Positions 9,922-21,199 of a stretch of DNA of 64,000 nucleotides are shown here, in pieces. Below the pieces are notes generated by a model. That model was not told the origin of the DNA and did not search any database. It saw nothing but the letters and a program-made list of their open reading frames with translations. The translations under genes were made by a program, and so were the position numbers. Source of the stretch: Zhengitettix transpicula (Eukaryota > Arthropoda > Insecta > Orthoptera > Tetrigidae); contig CM073591.1 of NCBI GenBank assembly GCA_037074705.1, positions 81,512,532-81,576,531 of the forward strand. The letters are read 5' to 3'. The first letter of the stretch is position 1. Each line of letters starts with the position of its first letter.

Positions 9922-10848
9922 CCCTTGAGTGCATGATTTTTTATATTTTTGAAAGGTAAATTTTAAGATGTTGAGATTTTTATGAATTAAATACGGTAAA
10001 ACTAACCAAAAAAATTAGTTCGAAATTTTTATAATATTATTTCATTATTTTTATTGTGCTTAAAATATGCAACATGATTCGGATGTAGGTTCTAAATATG
10101 AATAAACATTAATCAACAACTTTTAAGCTTTTGCATTTGCCTGCAGTAAAATTAAATATTATTTAAAGTATAAGAAATAAAATTTTCTTTATTAAAACGT
10201 AGTCTAAAATAAAGTCTTAATTATATTAACAATTTTTTATCAATAATACAATTTTATTAACATAATTACAGCTTGAATAATATTGCATGATTTTTTATAT
10301 TTTTGGAAGCTGAATTACATATATATATATCATTTAAAAAGTTACGCGTATTCCCTGTATAATTATATTATAACTTATTTTGTCTGTATTTGGCTATCTT
10401 TCTTATTATTAATTTTGAATAAGACGTAAATTTTTCATTTTAATTACAGCGATATTTATGTATGAAATAAATAAAAAAAAATTATGCTACAAATATAATT
10501 GGGGCTGATTTATCACTAAATCTCATTAATTGGATAATTCTAATTTTAGTGGAATTAGAATGCCTTGAGAATGACCCTTAAATTGTCTTTCTTTGGAAAA
10601 CATAAAAAAAAACAGAAAATAAATATTTTAAAGTTGACCGGCAAGCAGAAAAATCTGGACTGAGAGGTTGACTCACTAGGACGGGCAATTTTTAACCTGT
10701 CCACGTTGTGAAAAAGTTTCACATTACCGTAAGTGCATCTTGTTTCATATCTGCATCACAATTTAGCGATCAATTTAGAAACCAACAGATGCCTCTGGGG
10801 TGATTCTAAAAGTTATGTTGCATATATGCTACACTATGCACTAAGTGG
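9922..10848 (+). mobile_element. Repeat G, copy G2: piggyBac-like non-autonomous element
   Basis: Bracketed by TTAA at 9918-9921 and 10849-10852. The left end is CCCTTGAGTGCAT; the right end, reverse complemented, is CCACTTAGTGCAT. The right 250 bp are the inverted match of repeat G1. At 927 bp it is longer than G1 (506 bp). It also holds an internal near-copy of its own left end: GCATGATTTTTTATATTTTTG occurs near 9931 and again near 10285, suggesting a nested or partly duplicated terminus. No transposase is seen. Confidence 0.8.
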
Positions 10849-10852
10849 TTAA

Positions 10853-12074
10853 TAACAGTTTGAAATATAACACTCATTCATTGGTTTATCTGGAACCCAA
10901 GCCCAACACGATATATAACCTGTATCTTCTGTTACCCGTGATTATATCAGTTCTACTACTTTGAGTACAATTTATTCGGAGAAAAATCTGTTAACTACTG
11001 CACGGCGTACCTTATACATTTCTCCTCTTTTATACCTATGACTCTTTATTCAATTAACTTAGTGAATAGGGATATGGAGTCTAAGATTAAAGATTTTTGT
11101 CATATTATTAGTTTTATACAGTCGTTAGTCTTATCATCTCCCTACGTTTTCATATAATAGGATACGTTTCTTAATCGAAAAGGATTAATTAACTGAGAAA
11201 TTACCAATTCTCAGGTTTTTACAGCTAAGAAAATATTTTAAATATTCCTCATCTATACCGACGTTGGCGAGTCACGCAAAAACCGAGATTCAAAACGTGA
11301 TTTGTCATTCTGTTCCAGTGTATAACGCATAGGCCTACTGTATCCATGCTTGTTGAGGTTTCTAATCTCTAGTGCATGTTCAAAATATGTCAGTCTCAAA
11401 GCCTGGAAACGAACAGTTTCTTATTTTGCCAAACGTGAACCAGTATTTATCTCACCTCATTTAAACACGTATTCTCCATTTTATTCTTGAAGCTCATTAT
11501 TGAAATTTTAACTTGTTTGAACATTTCGTTATTTTTCATGACGTGCTTTCTTTATTAACTAATTCGTCACCATACAAATCCCAAATTGTTTTAAGATGTA
11601 TTTGGACTGACGTTTCACGCGGAAATTTAAAAATATGTTCGTTAAACGAAACCGTAACGAAATAAGCGTGAAGATTTTTTTCTGAATATTGAAAAGCAAT
11701 ATATTATATTCTGCTTGGAACGTATGCTAATTACACCCATAAATATGAAGATACAATCGGCGCGTGTAAATGGTGACAGATAATCTAAACGAAAAGAAAT
11801 TACATTGTAGTCTCGCCCAAAGAACATTCAACTCAAATTAAGTCGCTGCTCAAGCTCATTTATCTTTATCGCTATATAAAACTTTAATTGGTTTCTATCG
11901 ATAACTCAAATGTCTGAGACTAGCACAAATTTATAAAACCCACAACTTCTTACCGCGTGTTACAAAGAAAGTAAGGTTTTATATACGTTAGAAATATTAT
12001 GAAGTTAATTTGTGATGTGTATTAAAATTACTGTTGTAGTACAGTGTAACCATATTACGGTGGCGACGAATAGA

Positions 12075-12080
<6 letters not shown>
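10853..12080. other. AT-rich DNA, no gene recognised
   Basis: No coding signature, RNA gene or shared repeat was found between the G2 element and the (TA)n tract that precedes repeat F1. Confidence 0.55.
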
Positions 12081-12102
<22 letters not shown>

Positions 12103-12105
<3 letters not shown>

Positions 12106-13124
12106 AATACCCAACTTGTCGATAATTATTGTTACAGGAATTTGGTTAAACAAGTTATTAAATTTTAGTAAACAAAACAATTTTATTAATCTAGAATACA
12201 ACTCAAGAAAATCTCTGTATGTTTTTTATATCCTTTTACCTCAACAATTAAATTACACTAATAATCCAGTTACATTTTATAAATCAGGGTCTTTACTGGG
12301 TTGATAAGGAAACGGAAAACTAAAATTTACAATTTCAACCATGCAATTAAATTAAATGAAAACGAAATCTGACTGATTACCCTTATTTAACAATTTACAG
12401 AATTTATTACTGAATGTCTACTTACAATTTTATTTGGGTTTTTCAGGAATGCACTTTAATCTACAATGCCCTTCTGTGCACAGACTTTTACACACGCTTC
12501 ACAGACACGTTCACTTTATCCTTTTTTATATCCCAACTCCTGACAGCTTGCATGGACTAAAATGTTTATTTTATTTTTAGCCACGGCCACCATTCAATTT
12601 GACCGAATATTTATCAACACCTCCACGTCCTCCTCCTTTTCGGTCTACATTTCAACTCCTATGTCTTTCTCGTTCCAACTCTGACACCACACTCCACGTC
12701 CATCTCCTCTGAGGTCTCCTGTCCAACTAACTTTTCTATACACTTCCCCCTCTCCAGAATATTCCCTTGTTTTCACAGTTTTTGAGTTTACACGTTCGCC
12801 AAACAAACACCAACTGTAGGCTTTCTCACGCTCTGAGAGCCCCTCAATACAATTAAAATAAACATTTCCTTGTAATATAATTTTGTGTCCACAAAACTTC
12901 TGTCATTATGCCTTTAGGGTTTCGTCCCGATGTCTGTCAAAACCATTAGCTCTAAGAGCCGCTAAACGTCCAATTATAGTCCTCCCCTTCTCTAAGAGCC
13001 GCTTATCCATAATTTTATTATTATATTTTTTTATATACAAACCACTCAAGAATCCCCAGTCGGAGTTGATAAACAAATCTGATGAAATAAGAATAAAATT
13101 TATGTCCTTCTTAACTGGGTATTA

Positions 13125-13126
<2 letters not shown>
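12103..13126 (-). mobile_element. Repeat F, copy F1: TGTAATACCCA...TGGGTATTACA element in (TA)n
   Basis: A 1,024-bp element whose ends form an 11-bp perfect inverted repeat, TGTAATACCCA and TGGGTATTACA. It is flanked by long (TA)n on both sides (to 12102 and from 13127). Orientation is set by two family boxes read on the minus strand: GTCAGATTTCGTT (12361-12374) and ATCAACCCAGTAAAGACCCTGA (12285-12304). Ends in TG...CA suggest a solo LTR; insertion in (TA)n also recalls the Micron type of small element known in rice. No protein is encoded. The frame at 12883-13242 runs into the microsatellite and is not credible. Confidence 0.7.

Positions 13127-13172
<46 letters not shown>
13127..13172. repeat. 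(TA)n microsatellite
   Basis: About 45 bp of alternating AT, once interrupted by TACATA. It is the continuation of the target tract of repeat F1, the other half of which lies at about 12075-12102. Confidence 0.95.
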
Positions 13173-13175
<3 letters not shown>

Positions 13176-14785
13176 TGTGACACTTCTAACTAACGGCGAA
13201 AATGTCTGTTCCGGTGATGAAAACAGTCACGGCTCGAGGTAATTTGAAATGCCAATCTTCCAGTAGACACGTCAATCAAAAGACACCTCCGCCTGACTGG
13301 AGAAATCGAAACATGTTAGGAGAAAACAGGAAGTGCTAACTCGGGTGATTGGCCATAAAACACGCAGCCAGCGCATTCAACAAGAGGTTTTGCGATTAGC
13401 AAAAGCATTTACCTTCGCGAAGTAATGAAGACGAAGAGTCAGAGTGTTTATCATTCTTATTCATCAATGGAGCACAGACGTTTTATCAAGAAATTCGGTC
13501 GATAATCAACGTTTGAAATGCTAATTCAAGACGACTGAGGTTTATTCTCCATTCTTCCTGTAAGACAACAATGTTTTGTGTTTTCTTATCATATGACCGT
13601 TTGATCCCAAACTTTTTAAGATTATTATTTTGATCAAGATTTGCTTCAAATTATTATTATTTGTGGTGAATTAGTTTGAAGACCTCTGAATAATACAATC
13701 GACTTTTATATTAGTTTACTTGAGTAATTTCAATTGAGCCAACGATTCTCATAAAACCGGAATTAAAAGGTCCCACTTGCTTATTTGGAAAAGCTTTAAA
13801 TTCCTTCTCGCTTCCGTTGATAGGAAAAATCTAAGTCTCTGAGCAATTTGTAAATTCTGATGAAATCCGAAAGTCATATTTATTCAGGTCAAGCATTCAC
13901 TATAATGGACTTAAAATGACAATGACTTCGAGTATAAAACTCGAAGTGTATTTGCGTTTGACTTTCCCTTGATACAGACTTTGAAACATTAATTCCTATC
14001 GTTCACATAACATGTTTTAAAATTACAGCAGCAACTCTGAAGAATTCAAAATTTGGCAAACTCTATCATTATGGTTGTGAACAATTAGAAATAGTTGTTC
14101 CAGAGAGTTAATGGTTTCGAGTTGGTATTTATTTATCATTTTCAAGTGGGAAAATAACCTTCTGTCAGAACTTCCTGACTACGTCTATGCGTATTGTCTA
14201 AAATAAATTTTCCATAAAATGATGGAGACATAATAGGTACCAAGTGTGCTTTATAAACTGTCCTGTAACTTAAAAACCTTAAAATACAACAATACCCAAT
14301 CACTCCTTTATCAATTAGTAATTGATGAATTCCTCTTATAAAAGTTTATTAAATTGTTTGTTACTGGAGGACAGAGACGGAATAAAGTTGGGAGCGTTAT
14401 AACATGCGTGTCTGTCCATAGACTGTTATTAATGGCTTTGGAGAGAAACGGTGAAATAGTGTGGCAGTTGGTGGAGGACGATCTTCTTAAAATACAGCCA
14501 TGCATTGTTTACTCAAGTGTCCAGGCTTGTATTCGTGAAAAGTTGTGCGAAGATAATGCGTTCTGCCTCCGTCAAAAAAAAGTGACTAATTGTTGTTTGT
14601 AGAACTTTTCCTCGTATGGGTTAATGTAGCAAAATATTTCTCTGGGTTGGAGGAGCCACGTGTAGTTGTGTCTTTGAGAGCAGTTGTAAATTTCGGAGTA
14701 TAGCGTAGTAAGAGGAATCTCAATCTTAGAACCTACCGCCTCGAACAGTTCTGTATTGACGGACAAAACTGCAATATTGAATTAA
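13173..14785. other. Unique-looking DNA, no gene recognised
   Basis: No domain, RNA gene or shared repeat. The frame at 14354-14602 (82 codons) has no recognisable feature. A 19-bp string near 14676 (TTGAGAGCAGTTGTAAATT) recurs near 16169 at the junction of a Penelope-like copy, without an explanation. Confidence 0.5.
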
Positions 14786-15110
14786 TTTTTTTTTCAGGTG
14801 TATACAGGCTATGTATAGAGTAATCCGCATAGTGGCAAATCCCCTCTTGTAGCATAGGAAAGGGAGTGAATGAAGGCGTGCGGAAAGGTAGAGGAAGGTA
14901 GCCAAGGGTTAACTAGGGCCCCCGGGTTATGGTTTTAGTATCCTAACCAGAAATTCACCTAAAAGTGATGCAGCGAAAAACCTAGAAAAACCTGCATCAG
15001 GTATATCAGGTATTTCGTACTTGTCCCACGCCCTTTCGATGGCGGGAGAGGGGTTTGCTGTGGGGTCGCAACTTTCCTGTCTCCGTGCCTTGACTAGTTT
15101 AGGAGGCAGA
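14786..15110 (-). mobile_element. Repeat A, copy A5a (5'-truncated)
   Basis: The T-run at 14786-14794 is the A-tail. The copy runs to TTTAGGAGGCAG and then meets the T-run of copy A5b. The distal (5') part is missing and does not reappear beyond A5b, so this is a head-to-tail pair rather than a simple insertion. Confidence 0.8.
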
Positions 15111-15630
15111 TTTTTTTTTTAGGTAACAGGCTACATGAGCGTAATCCATTTGGTGACAACTCCCCTTTAGTAGCATAGGAAGAGATTTGAAAGGGGGGAT
15201 GCGGAAGGGTAGAGGAAGCTAGCCAAGGGTTAACTAGGGCCCCAGGGTTATGGTTTAAGGATCATACCCGGCAATTCGCCTAAAAGTGATGATGGGAAAA
15301 CCCTAGAAAAATATGCATCAGGTAGGTCGGGCATTAGGTACTTGTCCCCCGCCCTTCCGATAGCGGGAGAGGAGTTTGCTGTGGGGACGCAGCATTCCCT
15401 TCTCCGTGCCTCGACCAGTTTAGGAGGCAGCTGGCCGACTATTCCAATGGGAATAGCGTATGCGTATGCCCAAGGTCTGTGACCCCGGAACATACACCTC
15501 TCAAAACAGGGCGAGGTGCCTCGGCTTGTGGAAACTTCAGTTCAAAAACGGAGAGGAAAAGGCATCCCCAAAGGTAGTCCCTTCGTATCTCTCCTACAAG
15601 GGTTTGCCTGCGAGAGAACATCCCTCGCAG
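15111..15630 (-). mobile_element. Repeat A, copy A5b (near full length)
   Basis: It starts at the T-run 15111-15120 and ends at the 5' hairpin CTGCGAGAGAACATCCCTCGCAG. It is in the same orientation as A5a, directly abutting it, and closer to the complete copies than A5a is, so it is probably the younger of the two. Confidence 0.85.
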
Positions 15631-15884
15631 GTTACATCGGAGAGGAGTTTGCTCGGTAATTAATTTATGAAATAGTCGTGCTTGCTGTTCAACTGCGGGC
15701 CACAGACATAGGGATGACACCCCCACGCGATAGAGAAGAACATTACACATTATACGTTGCACAGTCATATACGATAATGCCATTTTTATACAAATTTGCA
15801 TTTCAAACCAATATAAACACGAAACTGTCACACTACCTCGGCTCTAATTAAAACAACTCCGAGAAAAAAGAGATATGAAAACAT

Positions 15885-16168
15885 TTACGTCTGATTGAAA
15901 ATAGTGAATAAGAAACATAACCAATTCAGACAAAAAGGTAATATAACTACCACACAACGTTTCTGGGATCCTTGTTCCTTTCAACAGATGCTAAGAAGAT
16001 CCTATAGAAAACACAACTGCACAACACTCAAAAGCGAAGAAAATGCAACGACAATTGGAGAGCCGAAGGGTTAGCGTAACAATAAGGGAGCAATTACAAT
16101 GGGAAACATAAAGATTAGCGTAATAATAATGGATCATAGAAATTATTGAATTTAATAGTGTCTATACA
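15885..16168 (-). mobile_element. Penelope-like element C, copy C2, inverted terminal arm
   Basis: The reverse complement of this stretch parallels 16470-16700: CCCTTATTGTTACGCTAACCC, CTTCTTAGCA, GAAAGGAACAAGGATCC and AGAAACGTTGTGTGG appear in the same order. It also carries a GACACTATTAAATTCAATAATT segment found in copy C3 but absent from the right arm. Arm and partner face opposite ways around the GIY-YIG remnant, an arrangement known for Penelope-like terminal repeats. Confidence 0.7.
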
Positions 16169-16184
16169 TTGAGAGCAGTTGTAA

Positions 16185-16538
16185 ATTAAAAACCACAAGG
16201 ACCCACTTGACACCTACAGCAAACATTGTGTTGTTTACAAAATCTCTTGCTCTAATTGTAATTCCTGCTACATAGGACAGACACAACGTTCCCTTAATAC
16301 ACGTATCAAAAAATGTATACCTAATATCAAACTTCCTATTGATAAACAATCTGTAGTATCTAAACATATCATCAATTCTAAACATACATTTGATTGGCAT
16401 AATGCTATGATTTTAGACATTGACACCAGGTACAATTCCAGACTCATTTTTATGCTTCACATTAAATCAAACATCACAGCTATTTTCCCATTGTCGTTGC
16501 TCCCTTATTGTTACGCTAACCCTTCGGCTCTCCCATTG
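16185..16538 (+). pseudogene. Penelope-like element C2: GIY-YIG endonuclease domain remnant
   Basis: One frame is open for about 117 codons. It contains VVYKISCSNCNSCYIGQT, then RSLNTRI and, further on, SVVSKHIINSKHTFDW and RYNSRLIF. The VYKI...YIGQT pair is the hallmark of the GIY-YIG nuclease that forms the C-terminal endonuclease of Penelope-like retroelements; Cys residues between the two motifs are also typical. The reverse transcriptase domain and any start codon are missing, and the usual region after RTRIKEH is shortened (IKKCIPN). The frame ends at a TGA near 16536. It is a 5'-truncated, dead copy. Confidence in the family is high; element boundaries are approximate. Confidence 0.8.
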
Positions 16539-16700
16539 TGATTGCGTTTTCGTCGCTTTTGAGTTTTGTCAACAGACCAGTGCAGTTGCGATTCCTAGGC
16601 TCTTCTTAGCACCTGAGGAAAGGGACAAGGATCTAAGAAACGTTGTGTGGTATTTATATTACCTTTTGTCTGTATTGGCCATATTTCTTATTAAAAAAAA
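16450..16700 (+). mobile_element. Penelope-like element C2, 3' terminal region
   Basis: Downstream of the GIY-YIG remnant, this carries CCCATTGTCGTTGC, GCTAACCCTTCGGCTCTCC, CTGAGGA...GAAACGTTGTGTGG and the conserved ACCTTTTGTCTG tail. It matches C1, C3 and the inverted arm at 15885-16168. The hammerhead-like core is weaker here (CTGAGGAAAGG...AAGAAAC). Confidence 0.7.
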
Positions 16701-16721
16701 GAGATATATTAATTCGTAATT

Positions 16722-17727
16722 AATAATAAATATTTGTGTCAGTGCAGTATAATTAAATTTAATATTGTTAATGAAAATTTGTATAATAATTTAATAAACC
16801 AATCCGTCGATGCAATTATATATTAAATACTGCAATAAAAAGAGAATAACTCAAAGTTTTTAATTTATCATTATGACCTACATTTTTGCTGTACAACTTC
16901 ATAAAAAGTAAATAAAAGTCATCAAGAAAAGCAGACAATCATTCATTCAACTAGTAGTTAAGTTTTAATTCAGAAAATAGATTATAATTAATTTTCATAA
17001 AAATGTTGTCTCTAACGATCGACGCGGTATTAAATTCAATAGTATGAAAGAAGTTAATGATTTATTAGAGCTGGCTGCCGACATTAAATTAAAGTGGAGG
17101 GTCATATTAATTCCTTGAAAAGTTTTCAGCCCAGCCACCTCAGCAGAACTAAACTTAAGAAAATTAATTAGTGATTGAATGAAGAAATATTTTCGAGAAC
17201 GAGAGAACTTTTATTCTCCAAAAAAGGGAGTTAGTTTAATTTAGAATGATTTTGATCAAGTACATGATGCAGAGAGATTATATTTGCATATTATAAATAA
17301 CAGTAATCTGTTCATTATTTCAATTCAAGGAACTAAATTAAATGCCGTGAATTATTACACTATAATTCTGTTTTTTAATAAAATACAAGGTTTCAAATTT
17401 AACGGATACTAACTAATATTTTACTTGCCCACTAAATCTAACCAATTACAGATTCATTACTGAGTGCCTTCATGAAAGTTTCCTCGTAATCTTCTATAAT
17501 ATTGTGAAATATATCAACTAATTGTAAAATATGATTGGAAATGCTAATATTTTAAATATAAAAATTAATAAAGCAAGAAACGCTCATCTTGATTATAACT
17601 GTTCGTTTATTATCTTAATTTCCCCATATTGAAGTTCTCATAAAAGGCCTGTGTAAGATTTTATTCTTTTACTATGAGCTCATGTCCAACTCTTGGAAAC
17701 TCAATTCAGGATTTAAAATTTTTTCTC
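16722..17727. other. AT-rich DNA, no gene recognised
   Basis: No domain, RNA gene or repeat shared with the window is seen. Confidence 0.55.
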
Positions 17728-18148
17728 TTTTTTTTTAGGGCAACAGGCTACATGAGGGTAATCCACGTTGGGCAACTCCCCTTTAATAGCATAGCCAAGG
17801 GTTACTAGGGCCCCGGGGCTATATTTTAAGGATCCTACCCGGCATTTGCCTAAATAAATGCAGGGAAAACCCTAGAAAAACCTGCATCTGGTAGGTCGGT
17901 CATTGGGTACTTGTCCCACGCCCTTCCGATAGCTGGAGAGGAGTTTGCTGTGGGGACGCAGCATTCCCTTCTCCGTGCCTCGACCAGTTGAGGAGGCAGC
18001 TGGCCGACTATTCCAATGGGAATAGCTGACAAATCTTACCGTATGCCCAAGGTCTGTGACCCCGGAACATACACCTCTCAGAACAGGCCTAGGTGCCTCG
18101 GCTTGTGGGAACCTTAGTTCAAAAACGGAGAGGAAAAGCCCCTTCGTG
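17728..18148 (-). mobile_element. Repeat A, copy A6 (internal deletion)
   Basis: The T-run at 17728-17736 marks the tail. The copy lacks about 45 bp between ATAGCATAG and CCAAGGGTT and stops at CCCCTTCGTGT, without the 5' hairpins. A second T-run follows the 5' end at 18149. Confidence 0.85.
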
Positions 18149-20157
18149 TATTTTTTTTTCTCGTTCACTTTTTTATTTCATATCCAGTGATTTCGTAAAT
18201 CGAAAGGAATAAAATTGCACAATTTTTTTGGATTATTACTCAGCTATAGTAGTTGCATGAATATTAAATTACTAGTATTTCTATGATTAACCAACTCACA
18301 TAATGTTATACTTAATTCTGTCTGATAAATACCAATGATAAAAATCGATACCATGTTTTCATGTCCCTGAATTCTATTGGATATTTTATTACTAATTTTG
18401 TAATATAATTTTTTCTACTAGATGTCAAACGTAAAAGTATATTTCAAGGACGGAAGAATACTCAAGTATCTATTTAATTTCAGAAAGGAAGTTAAACAAC
18501 AAACCAACAAATCTTCCTAATTTCCTAATAGAAAAGTTTCCGAAGCATCTTCACTTCAGACAGAGGAAGAACACCAATGAAATACAAAGTGTATTGACTA
18601 TAAAAATGATGGATGTTCATTTTATTATGCATTCACTCAAAGAAACTCACTCGATATTTTGCCTTGAATTCGTAATTGTTTCGGTATTATTTATATTCAC
18701 GGTCTTCATAAAGATGACCTCCATTGTAGATTCATTCAAGGATTCACGTAACTTTTCAGCTCCATCTATTACTGCAGCTTTTATTTAATTTTAGCTTGAA
18801 AACATACGAGAACCTAATTATGGAACCACAAATTTCTGTTATTTCGCAATTCTTTTAATTATTATATTTATATAAATTTGTAATATTTTCAAGTGTCTGT
18901 ATTTTGTGTACGGATATTCCGTTGTCAGAAGTATTATAATTGCGCATAATTATTACTGAAGGCCTTGTAGGTGAGTGAAAAATTAATATATTTGCTGATA
19001 TTAATGCAGCTATCGTTAACCCGCCCCTTGTTAACACAGTTTGGAAAGAGTATGTCCTTGGTATGAATTGATGTTCCAAACAATTCACATATTATCCCGA
19101 AGTTTACGTGCGCGGGAGACGGTGAATGGAGGATTAAAAAAAACCGTTAAAATATCGAGAAAAATCTTGCTTAATAACAACTTTGAAAAGAATTCAATAT
19201 TATGGAATATTCATATTGACATCGAACAAGTTCTTCTATTTTTCCGACACAGTTTCAATAATATCCATATCCTTACTGAAAAAAATAAATCGATTTTCTT
19301 TTTTTCTTTTTTCACCTTATTTCGTTTCCCTGTACCATTCCCGTTACTGAGAAATTTCATTTCGAATCTTTCTTTAACGGCAACATCTATCTTCTTGACA
19401 CCACCGTTATAATTGGAAATTACTTTATTGGTCATTGTTCAGTTTGACGTGTTTTCCTTGACTAAATGTTATATGTAAGAAGATGAAATTACGGTAGTTT
19501 ATTTAATATATTCTTCAGAGAATTCTGCGCAGTATTCAGTCCAGTCCCGATTTTTAACAGTTCATCCTTCTACCGTAACTTCATGGTAAACATGTAACAT
19601 ATACTTAAGTGAAATATTTAGAGGACAGTCATCTAATACACAAAATAATAAAGGAATTGGAAATAAAAGTGCATAATTTGCCATAAAATCTTTCATATTT
19701 TATAAAAATGACTATGTCTTCACTCGGGTACCTTTCGGAGATTCATATAAGTTTATATTAATGAATGAAGATGAAAAAAACTCCACAGAACAAAGAATGG
19801 AATCCCGGGCAACTGATAATTTCTTTATTTATATGAGCTAAGACTCAAATTTATTTTTTATATGCCTGTTTCTCAAGCTTTCCAACAACTAACCATTGAT
19901 ATCATTTCAAGGCCTAACTTACGCCTCGTGAAGGATGAACTGATATATAAATTTATTATTGGTCTACGTTTAATTATTATATGGACAAGAATGCTTTCGG
20001 TCTGGGATTGATATTAATCATTATTGCTAATATAAGTTTATATTTCTACAATATTTTCTTGAAGAATAATATACTAAAAAATACATCTTCATTCTTGAAT
20101 TAACTTGGAACTTGTCTTCATTGAAATATTTGATTCCTACCTCAAGTATCCGAACAA
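18149..20157. other. AT-rich DNA, no gene recognised
   Basis: About 2 kb without a recognisable domain or repeat. A pyrimidine-rich tract lies at about 19296-19350. Frames here (for example 19041-19412) have no signature and overlap an antisense frame of similar length, as expected by chance. Confidence 0.5.
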
Positions 20158-20622
20158 TTTTTTTTTTAGGTAACAGGCTACATGAGGGTAATCCACATGG
20201 TGGCAACTCCCCTTTAATAGCATAGGAAAGGATTTGAAAGTGGGGATGCGGGTTAACTAAGGCCCTCGGGCTATGGTTTAAGGATCCTACCCGGCAATTC
20301 GCCTAAAAGTGATGCAGGGAAAACCCTAGAAAAACCTGCATCAGGTAGTTTGGGTATTTGGTACTTGTCCCACGCCCCTTAGATGGCAGGAGAGGGATTA
20401 GCTGTGAGGTCACAGCTTTTCTCTCTCCGTTCCTTGACTAGTTTAGGAGGCAGCTGGCCAACTATTCCAATAGGAATAGAGGACAAGGTGCCCAAGGTCT
20501 TCGACACCGGAACATACACCTCTCAAAACAGACTCAGGTGCCTCTGCATGTGGGAACCTTAGTTCAATAAACCAGAGAGATGTGAAGGCATCCCCAAAGG
20601 TAGCCTCCACCAGAGCTCTCTG
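20158..20622 (-). mobile_element. Repeat A, copy A7 (variant 5' end)
   Basis: The tail T-run is at 20158-20167. The 5' end differs from A1, A3 and A5b. After the ACCTTAGTTCAA block it reads CCAGAGAGATGTGAAGGCATCC and ends AGCCTCCACCAGAGCTCTCTG, the same variant seen in A9. The AGAGAG/CTCTCT ends can pair, so this second subfamily also has a terminal hairpin, though a different one. Confidence 0.85.
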
Positions 20623-21199
20623 GGAAGGTTCCTTCTTAACAATGTATTTTGTATTTGTGCAATATAAATTAATCTACTAATATTAGTTTACAATGAGTCA
20701 TTACGGGCGCAGAGAATATTATCTAAAATGTCGTTATTCTCATGAAAGAACCGCTAAATATTATCTAAGTTTATTTATCATGCGCTTATAAACACGGATA
20801 GAGTTGTTACGTAATTAACTCTAATGTTTCTTACCACAACCGAACCTTAAATCTGACTGGGGTCATATTTACAAACGACTGAAAGATTTAATTTACTTAA
20901 CAATATTTTGACTATGTGTTTTTATTTCTTTACCAGTGGGTTAATCGACATTTTCACAATCAAAACTATAAGATATTTCAAAATTATTGAATAATTAAAC
21001 AGATAATATTATGTTCGTTTGTGATCTACGAGTGACAAAGTTAATATGTAATAATACGTTAGGAGTCTATATTTTCCTTATAACATTTTAAAAATAATTT
21101 ATGTTGAATTTTAATCAATGTTAAATGTCAATATATCAATTTCAGGGTTAGGTTCTATTTTGCAAGTGAAATTAATTTTAGGAGTTACGTTATTACCAG

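Noticed and set aside
12883..13242. 119-codon frame with an (Ile-Tyr)n run
   Set aside because: It is the translation of repeat F1 and the (TA)n microsatellite; no domain or coding bias.
14676..14694. 19-bp match TTGAGAGCAGTTGTAAATT between 14676 and 16169 as a target duplication or attachment site
   Set aside because: The copies are 1.5 kb apart, do not bracket one element cleanly and have unrelated surroundings; probably a shared scrap of repeat or chance.
16420..16719. 99-codon frame in the Penelope C2 tail as an independent gene
   Set aside because: It is in a different frame from the GIY-YIG domain and lies over the terminal repeat, whose sequence is conserved as DNA or RNA in copies with no shared frame.
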